From positions 133,494 through 197,493 of the forward strand of contig CAJUAA010000003.1 of the NCBI GenBank assembly GCA_910584205.1: a stretch of 64,000 nt of DNA, given 5' to 3'. Under the pieces are notes generated by a model. The model saw only the letters and a program-made list of their open reading frames with translations. It was not told where the DNA came from and ran no database searches. A program made the position numbers and the translations under genes. How positions within the stretch are numbered: position 1 is the first letter of the stretch; each line of letters opens with the position of its first letter. The stretch is from an uncultured Lachnospiraceae bacterium (GTDB taxonomy: Bacteria; Bacillota; Clostridia; Lachnospirales; Lachnospiraceae). This document shows, in pieces, positions 58,169-64,000 of this stretch.

Positions 58169-58445
58169 AATATTTGCAAGTGCTTTTTTCAAGATTGATG
58201 AAGGAGATACCCACATGCGGGGCATCTCATGGCTCCTGTAGCGTCCGTTCTCCCTGACCGTGAATCCTGAAACCATCCTCAGCAGATGGAAAGGGGAGAT
58301 TTTAACCTCCCCTTTCCACACCACGCAGCGTACCGTTCGGTACTACATGGTTCCATAGTTTACGCGGACTTTCAGACACGGGCCTGGCATGGATGGATAT
58401 CCAGTTCTGTCCACCTCCATTGTTTTTACTCTTCTTTATGTTTTC
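58169..58445. other. Remainder of the gap between the blaR1-type operon and the DUF5107 gene
   Basis: Apart from the hairpin at 58288-58317 and a small GTACC/GGTAC dyad near 58330, no gene, RNA or regulatory feature was recognised here. Confidence 0.4.
58288..58317 (-). terminator. Hairpin after the DUF5107 gene
   Basis: GGAAAGGGGAG (58288-58298) pairs perfectly with 58307-58317. It has no good T-run. It is placed 130 nt beyond the stop and is a possible terminator. Confidence 0.5.
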
Positions 58446-61400
58446 TCAACTGCACATTTTCCGGTACCGAATTGCATTCTGATGAGCCGGCTCCAGCCTG
58501 ACTGCCCGGTCAAAGGCTTCTGCCGCCGCCTTCGTATCTCCAAGCCCCATCCTTGCCAATCCGATCAAATAATGGCAGTGCGCCTGGTTTCTCTGATCCA
58601 GATCATCATCAAAGATCAGGAAATCCGGCAAAGATACCGCAAAATAGCTGACCCGCATCCGGTCATACATATGCTGTTCCCCATAATCCAGAAGCTTGTT
58701 AAACCTTGCCTTTGCTTCCACCGGCATTCCGAGCTTCTCTTTTGCCATACCCTGATAGTAGATCATATCCGCAGGCTGATCGTTATAATACATCATGCCT
58801 GCAGGCTCGTCAGTCCCTACAGCAGCCCTCTCAAAATATCTCCTGGCCGCCTCCGAATCATTTTGACGTTCCTTAATCAATCCCATATAATAATTTACGT
58901 GATTATCCTTTGTTCCTTCCAGTTTTCCCTCACCCAGATTCTCTGGATACCGGAACGTCCGGGTCAGCCAGTCCTCTGCCTGCTTCCAGTTCTCCTGCTC
59001 CATGGCTTCCTTTGCCAGTTCCACCAGTGCCACCGTATATTGAGTCGTCACCTTTCCTTCTCCGCCCTCCCATGGATGGAAGCGGTTTTCCATGATGAAC
59101 TCACAGGCCTCCCTGTATCGTCCCAGCAGGTTCAGAAGCGTCACATACTCGATCTTCAGATCATCCCGTTTCATGAATACTTCCCGTTCAGCCTCATAGC
59201 GGGAAAGCCTTTCTTCCACCGATACGCCAAGCTTTTTGTAAAGCTGGTCCATTTCCAGAAAAATTCTTGCATCGGACGGCGCCAGACTGTGCGCCTTTTC
59301 CATGGCTTTTCTGGCTGCTTCCTTATCCTGCTTCTTATTATAGTATGCAAGCGACAGGTTCCTCCATGCAACCGCCAGATCCGGGTCAAGCTCTGCCGCA
59401 CGCTCCCAGTTCTCGATCGCCGCCTCATACTGCAGCTTGTCATAAAACAGATCACCCAGATAACAGCAGGCGCGGGAAGGCATGTTATGATGTGCTTTGG
59501 CATACTCCAGTACTGCGATGTCCTCCAGTTTATTTGGAAAACAGTAATCCATACTGCGGGCCTCTGCCCTTAGAAGCGCTTCTGTGCTGTCTGCTCCCAT
59601 AAGCCCCTCATAATACGCCTCATAATAGCCAAGCATGGGCCATGGCCTGGTGCAGAGTTTCAGCGTCTGTATGGCCTCCCTGTATGCGCCGTATTCCGCA
59701 TAATCCCGGGCTGTCATCAGATAAGTCTCCTGAAAATTTCTGGAAAGCTTCCGAATTTCTTCCAGAACGGATTCCCTGCACTCCGGATTCATCCATGCCA
59801 GTTCCAGACGGGACACATAATCGAAGGGATCAATCCGAAGGTTTTCTTCAATCAGATTCTCCGCTTCCTCCTCCCGGCAAAGCTTCCGCAGCAGATACGC
59901 TTTCAGCCCTCTTGCCTTGATATTATGTGAATTTTTTATCAATCCCTTTTCCGTCAGTTCCAGTGCCTCTTCAAAATGACCGCGGCCCGCCTCAATACAG
60001 CCCAGATAATAAAAACCCATCTCCTGCTGCTCACTGGACCAGATCGCCTTGTAAAATGCGTCAAACGCCTCATCCATTTTCCGCTGATACCAGAGCGACA
60101 GGCCCAGGTTGTAATACGGCTCTGAATCATACGGATTGGGATTTTTCCAGGTACAGCGCTCCAGTGCCTTTCGAAAATATTTTTCTGATTCCTCAAAACA
60201 GCCCCTGCGCATCAGCAGCATACCGTAAGCATTGTTGATTCTTATATCCCCTGCATCTCTTTTCAAGCCCTCCAGATAGTATGGGTCCGGACGGTACGTT
60301 GCATGGCGATACTGCTCGATGTGCAGTCCGGTCAGATAGAGTTCCTCATTTGTCATGATCTCTTCCGGATCTTTTGCCGCCTCCGCCGGTTTGGGAATTC
60401 GGGGAATTTCCCTTTTCAAAGGCGTGTAGGATACCAGTTCCTGATCTTTGTCCAGAATCTTAAGCGTCAAGAGCGTCTCATCCTCTACATCCAGAGAAAG
60501 CTTCTTCTCGTAGATCTGAACCGGTGACAGGAACGTCTCTTCATCCAGAAGCACGCGTTCCCGCAGAGTCAGAAGAACCCTGGCACGCGGATATTCCTGC
60601 GTTGCGTAAGCGGTCACCCGAATCTTTCCATCCCCTGTCTCCAGATTAATTACCGCCTCCGTAGAAGCATTTTTCACTGCTCCCACGCCTTTATAGGGCA
60701 TAAAATACTGGGTAAAACTCTTTTCTTCCATGGGCTTTAACCAGGTGAAATCCGGTTGGTTATCTGTATATACGCCGGTCATCAGTTCAATGTACGGTCC
60801 GTCTTCGTCGGTCAGGTTCCGATCCCACGCTTTTCCAAAATCTCCGCAGCCCCAGGTCCACTGCTTTTTACCCGGAGAAATGTGATGATCCGCCACATGC
60901 AGGATCCCTGCCCCCTTCTGGTAGTCATATCCTCCCACAAAATCAAAATCACTCTTCTCCGCCATATAAGATGTGGGAACCGGGATATTTTTATAACGGG
61001 AAATGTCTACCCCCGCACTGTAATCATGCTTGTAATATTCTCCTGTAGCGATTGGAAATCTGGACACGTCCCGTTTCCCATGATCCATCACCGCATGAAC
61101 ATCCGGCGGAAAGATGGACTGGGTATCATCATTGACCGGCACTGCCGGGTTTGCCCACCACAGAAAAGTCTGGGGCATGGAGGTCCGGTTGTACAGCTGC
61201 CCTTTAATCTCGATGTATGCCCGCCCCGGATACAAAGTGAAACCGGCTTCGCCCTTTGTACCATACATCTGATCCACATCACTGATACGGCAGGTTACAG
61301 AGCCGTCTCCGTTCTTAATCAACATATAATCCACCGGGGAAAATGTCGTGGGACGGTGATGCTGCGGCCAGTTAAATTCAATACCGCCGCTGATCCACGG

Positions 61401-61724
61401 ACCGCACAGCCCCACCAGGGCCGGTTTGATCACATGGTTATAGTAAACAAAATCATAGTCGTTGGTCTTATCGTAAGCCCTCTGGATCCTTCCGCCCAGT
61501 TCCGGCAGAATCATTACCTTCAGATATTCATTTTCCAGCCATACCGCCTGATAAGACTTGTCTGTTTTTGTATCAGAGATACTCTCAATCGTCGGATACG
61601 GATAGATCTTTCCGCTGCTCCCCTGATAAACACGGCTTTCCAGAAACATCGGGTTCTTGTCCGCTTCTCCAACCTCATAAGTAGGAAGTACAATCTGTTC
61701 CTCCCATATTTTTACGGATTCCAT
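58446..61724 (-). CDS. DUF5107 domain and tetratricopeptide-repeat protein
   Basis: A 1092-residue cytoplasmic protein. Residues about 1-330 are DUF5107, with galactose-mutarotase-like features (LKVMILPELGGRI, WISGGIEFNWPQHHRP, LWWANPAVPV). A beta-rich middle follows. From about 450 to the end there are some twelve or more TPR units (YYNLGLSLWYQRKMDEAFDAFYKAI, AAIENWERAAELDPDLAVAWRNL, GDTKAAAEAFDRAVRLEPAHQNAI). The mutarotase-like part suggests carbohydrate binding or conversion; no enzymatic activity is certain. No signal peptide is seen. A divergent AraC regulator suggests sugar-dependent control. Confidence 0.85.
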   Translation of the reverse strand: MESVKIWEEQIVLPTYEVGEADKNPMFLESRVYQGSSGKIYPYPTIESISDTKTDKSYQAVWLENEYLKVMILPELGGRIQRAYDKTNDYDFVYYNHVIKPALVGLCGPWISGGIEFNWPQHHRPTTFSPVDYMLIKNGDGSVTCRISDVDQMYGTKGEAGFTLYPGRAYIEIKGQLYNRTSMPQTFLWWANPAVPVNDDTQSIFPPDVHAVMDHGKRDVSRFPIATGEYYKHDYSAGVDISRYKNIPVPTSYMAEKSDFDFVGGYDYQKGAGILHVADHHISPGKKQWTWGCGDFGKAWDRNLTDEDGPYIELMTGVYTDNQPDFTWLKPMEEKSFTQYFMPYKGVGAVKNASTEAVINLETGDGKIRVTAYATQEYPRARVLLTLRERVLLDEETFLSPVQIYEKKLSLDVEDETLLTLKILDKDQELVSYTPLKREIPRIPKPAEAAKDPEEIMTNEELYLTGLHIEQYRHATYRPDPYYLEGLKRDAGDIRINNAYGMLLMRRGCFEESEKYFRKALERCTWKNPNPYDSEPYYNLGLSLWYQRKMDEAFDAFYKAIWSSEQQEMGFYYLGCIEAGRGHFEEALELTEKGLIKNSHNIKARGLKAYLLRKLCREEEAENLIEENLRIDPFDYVSRLELAWMNPECRESVLEEIRKLSRNFQETYLMTARDYAEYGAYREAIQTLKLCTRPWPMLGYYEAYYEGLMGADSTEALLRAEARSMDYCFPNKLEDIAVLEYAKAHHNMPSRACCYLGDLFYDKLQYEAAIENWERAAELDPDLAVAWRNLSLAYYNKKQDKEAARKAMEKAHSLAPSDARIFLEMDQLYKKLGVSVEERLSRYEAEREVFMKRDDLKIEYVTLLNLLGRYREACEFIMENRFHPWEGGEGKVTTQYTVALVELAKEAMEQENWKQAEDWLTRTFRYPENLGEGKLEGTKDNHVNYYMGLIKERQNDSEAARRYFERAAVGTDEPAGMMYYNDQPADMIYYQGMAKEKLGMPVEAKARFNKLLDYGEQHMYDRMRVSYFAVSLPDFLIFDDDLDQRNQAHCHYLIGLARMGLGDTKAAAEAFDRAVRLEPAHQNAIRYRKMCS

Positions 61725-61843
61725 ATTTTTACGCCTCCCTTTTCTCGATTTCTTTTTACTTCTTGTCTATACTATACAGATGTTTTCACTGATTTTCATT
61801 AAGATCAGTTGCCCTGTCATTTTGAAAACTTGCTCTCACTTGG

Positions 61844-61872
61844 TTGACAACCCGCACACATGATCCTATAAT
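61844..61872 (+). promoter_or_regulatory. Promoter of the AraC-type gene
   Basis: TTGACA (61844-61849), 17 nt, TATAAT (61867-61872): a perfect consensus promoter. The start codon follows after 30 nt, with AAAGGAGG between. Confidence 0.88.
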
Positions 61873-61902
61873 AAAACAACAGAGATCAAAGGAGGATTTC
61901 CC

Positions 61903-62751
61903 ATGCTTTCCAAAGAACAGGGTGTCATAAAAGATTCCGATTACTACATCTATACCCCCAGCACACAGGCACAGAATCTGTTCCTCTATCCGTTGATTAC
62001 CGGATATTTCCGCTATCTTCCAGGATACTGCCTGCGCCGGACCTCCCTGGACAGCTTTCTGATCATGTATGTTAAAGACGGTTCCTGTGAGATCTCCCTG
62101 GAAAACCGCCACTATCATGCCCAGGAAGGGCAGATCGTCATGCTGGACTGTTATGCGCCCCATTCCTACTATTCTTCCAGAGGCTGGAACGCACTGTGGC
62201 TTCATTTTGACGGAGTCTGTGCCAGAGGTTACTACGACGCCATTGTTGCGGGCGGAAGTCCGATAATCACTCTGCAGAACAACTACCGTTTTGAAAAATA
62301 CCTGCACAAAGTCTATCTGCAGTTCAAAAACGGTCCCTCCGCCAAAGAAGCACTGCTCCATAATTACATTGTTAATATATTAACGGAGCTTCTCATCAGT
62401 CAGGACAGCAAAAATCCCGGAGCCATGTCCGCCAGCATCATCTCTGACAGCATAGCCTACATCAACGACCATCTGACCGAAGGACTGTCCCTGAACGAAC
62501 TGGCGTCCCAGGCATCCTTAAGTCCCTTTTATTTCAGCCGGCTTTTTAAAAAAGAGACCGGATTCTCACCGCACAGCTATATCATCACTACCCGGATCAA
62601 TAATGCGAAATTTCTGCTGCGTACTTCAGGCCTCTCTGTCAAAAGCATCTGCTTCAGCACCGGCTTTACCAGCGAGAGCAGCTTCTGCACAACTTTCCGG
62701 AAAGAAACCGGCATGACGCCGTCTGAATATCGCGCCTTTGTTCAAAAATGA
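61903..62751 (+). CDS. AraC-family transcriptional regulator
   Basis: A 282-residue regulator with an N-terminal cupin sensor (RRTSLDSFLIMYVKDGSCEISLENRHYHAQEGQIVMLDCYAPHSYY, in parts) and a C-terminal double helix-turn-helix (LSLNELASQASLSPFYFSRLFKKETG ... GFTSESSFCTTFRKETGMTP). It is divergent from the DUF5107/TPR gene and 180 bp away, so that gene is the likely target, with a sugar as inducer. Confidence 0.9.
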   Translation: MLSKEQGVIKDSDYYIYTPSTQAQNLFLYPLITGYFRYLPGYCLRRTSLDSFLIMYVKDGSCEISLENRHYHAQEGQIVMLDCYAPHSYYSSRGWNALWLHFDGVCARGYYDAIVAGGSPIITLQNNYRFEKYLHKVYLQFKNGPSAKEALLHNYIVNILTELLISQDSKNPGAMSASIISDSIAYINDHLTEGLSLNELASQASLSPFYFSRLFKKETGFSPHSYIITTRINNAKFLLRTSGLSVKSICFSTGFTSESSFCTTFRKETGMTPSEYRAFVQK

Positions 62752-62836
62752 ATGTTCTGCCGAAAATACGCCCTCAAAAAGCTGCCTCTGGACATGGCCC
62801 TGTCTGTACGCGTATCTGTTCATATGATTGTACACA

Positions 62837-62867
62837 AACAGGGGGCGTCTTTCGACAGCCCCCTGTT
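62837..62867. terminator. Hairpin between AraC-type and sugar-binding genes
   Basis: AACAGGGGGC (62837-62846) pairs with 62858-62867. It lies between converging genes. T-richness is modest on either side. Confidence 0.65.
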
Positions 62868-62877
62868 CAGGTCGGTT

Positions 62878-63960
62878 TTATTCTGCTGCTTTTCCCATAA
62901 CGTCTTTGTATGTATCCGGAGTAACCACAACTGCGTCTACCGCAGTCTCCATTGCCGGCTCATTACCGTTGATGATGTCATACAGAACTTCCACAGAACC
63001 TGCGCCTACGGAATCAGCGGAAAAATATGCCGAAGCCTTCATACAGGTACCTTCCGCGCCTTTGTCATTCCACTCGTCCTTTGCCATATACGCGCCAAGA
63101 CCCACTACACACGCATCTGCATCCAGACCTGCACTCTCCAGCGCACGTACAGCACCGATACATCCTTCCTCGTTGGCACCGGTCACCAGCCATTTCTTGA
63201 TCTCCGGATGAGCTGTGATTACTGCAGTTGCCGCAGTGTTTCCTTTGTCAGTCGTTCCGTCATAATCTGCTTTGAAAATACGTGCTGTATCAAATTCCGG
63301 ACAGCCGGCGGTAAAGTTGTCATACTCACCTTCTGCACGCGGCACACAGGAAGATACGGTATCCATGGTCATGATCAAAAGACCGCATTCTTCGTCTGTT
63401 ACCAGATTATTGTCTTTTGCATAAGCTGCCAGCCAGTCGCCGTTCGCCTGACCGATCACGTAAGCATTAATGCCCACCCACGGAGCGATTTTGGTACCGT
63501 CTTCCTGCTGAAGCGCATCATCCGCCGCTACAATGGGAAGATTTGCTTCCGCACACTTGTCCACTACTGCCTGAGACATGGTCTGATCCGGAATACAGGT
63601 CACAATACCCTTTGCCTTGTTTGCGATGGCATTGTCAATGGCTTTCAGGTATTCCTCCGGGCTCATCTTTGCATCTACAAAGATAAACTCGTCACCGTTG
63701 GCTTCCACTGCCGCCTGAGCTGCCGCGCCTTCATCGATAAACCAGGTCTGGTCGCCGGCTTTATAGATCCCGTACACAACGCCCTTTTCACCGGATGCTG
63801 CAGGCGCTGCCGCATCCTCCCCTGCAGAATCTGCTGTTCCGGCTTCCTCTGTCGCTTCCGGCGCCGCTGCCGGAGCCTCTTCCGCAGATCCTCCGCATCC
63901 AGCCAGGCTCATGGTCATTGCTGCCGCCAACAATAATACTGTCATTTTTTGGCTCTTCAA
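62878..63960 (-). CDS. Sugar ABC transporter substrate-binding lipoprotein, L-arabinose type
   Basis: A lipoprotein of about 360 residues. The signal peptide ends in the lipobox LAGC; an Ala/Glu/Pro linker follows. The binding domain resembles E. coli AraF: KAIDNAIANKAKGIVTCIPDQ, IVAADDALQ, NEEGCIGAVRALESAG. It delivers a sugar, probably arabinose or a similar pentose/hexose, to an ABC importer not in this window. The start is unclear. TTG at 63960 gives a basic signal start, ATG at 63945 lacks it, and no ribosome site is visible. The frame is open to the window end. Confidence 0.85.
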   Translation of the reverse strand: MKSQKMTVLLLAAAMTMSLAGCGGSAEEAPAAAPEATEEAGTADSAGEDAAAPAASGEKGVVYGIYKAGDQTWFIDEGAAAQAAVEANGDEFIFVDAKMSPEEYLKAIDNAIANKAKGIVTCIPDQTMSQAVVDKCAEANLPIVAADDALQQEDGTKIAPWVGINAYVIGQANGDWLAAYAKDNNLVTDEECGLLIMTMDTVSSCVPRAEGEYDNFTAGCPEFDTARIFKADYDGTTDKGNTAATAVITAHPEIKKWLVTGANEEGCIGAVRALESAGLDADACVVGLGAYMAKDEWNDKGAEGTCMKASAYFSADSVGAGSVEVLYDIINGNEPAMETAVDAVVVTPDTYKDVMGKAAE

Positions 63961-63968
63961 GGGTGATG

Positions 63969-63987
63969 GTGGGTAAAAAATACCCAC
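63969..63987 (-). repeat. Short inverted repeat before the sugar-binding gene
   Basis: GTGGGTA (63969-63975) pairs with TACCCAC (63981-63987) with a five-base loop. It stands where the leader and ribosome site of the binding-protein gene should be, close to the window edge. Confidence 0.5.
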
Positions 63988-64000
63988 AACCCCAGTGTTT

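Overview
The window reads as chromosomal DNA of a spore-forming, Gram-positive gut anaerobe, most likely a Lachnospiraceae member. The signs are spore genes (cotJ, a CwlD-type amidase, a YaaH/SleL-like GH18 protein), MecA, a T-box leader, strong AGGAGG ribosome sites, several two-component/ABC modules and many sugar regulators. The species cannot be fixed from sequence alone. No rRNA, tRNA, CRISPR array, prophage or intact insertion sequence was found.

Layout. 1-5312: two consecutive hybrid histidine kinases; the second carries a DegV domain after its receiver. 5352-10429 (minus): PfkB sugar kinase, HEAT-repeat protein, DUF4261 protein, GrpB protein, Rpn-type nuclease. 10652-15667 (minus): response regulator, kinase and FtsX-type ABC transporter. 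15708-17952: an AraC-GNAT fusion regulator coupled to a MATE exporter. 18200-19260 (plus): cotJ operon with cotJA and cotJB fused. 19344-24395 (minus): a second regulator/kinase/ABC module; the same TTACA-N4-TGTAA box precedes both of its transcription units. 24570-29050: a flavin-type oxidoreductase, then a decayed sugar locus (LacI remnant, ABC ATPase remnant, PTS EIICBA with an internal deletion, frameshifted GH4 phospho-glucosidase). 29188-31317: membrane protein and two overlapping RpiR regulators. 31448-36114 (minus): sucrose PTS, sucrose-6-phosphate hydrolase and LacI repressor, with two identical palindromic operators. 36367-38962: CwlD-like amidase and GH18 protein. 39488-46739: mecA, DUF1858, MerR, ferredoxin, and the housekeeping operons gdpP-rplI-dnaB and rpsF-ssb-rpsR. 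46999-50197: repeat-rich CAP lipoprotein, DUF951, sirtuin, Sfp-type transferase. 50346-52197: overlapping ParB-like and PP-loop (IbrB/IbrA-like) pair. 52363-54998: T-box-controlled ilvB-ilvN. 55164-58029: BlaR1/BlaI-type regulators with an inverted-repeat operator. 58446-64000: large DUF5107/TPR protein, divergent AraC regulator, and an arabinose-type sugar-binding lipoprotein at the edge.

The genes suggest a saccharolytic bacterium with PTS and ABC sugar uptake, envelope-stress sensing modules and sporulation. The most unusual items are the kinase-receiver-DegV fusion, the ParB/PP-loop pair, the AraC-GNAT/MATE unit, the decayed alpha-glucoside locus, and two places where the 3' end of a gene, including its stop codon, has been tandemly duplicated.
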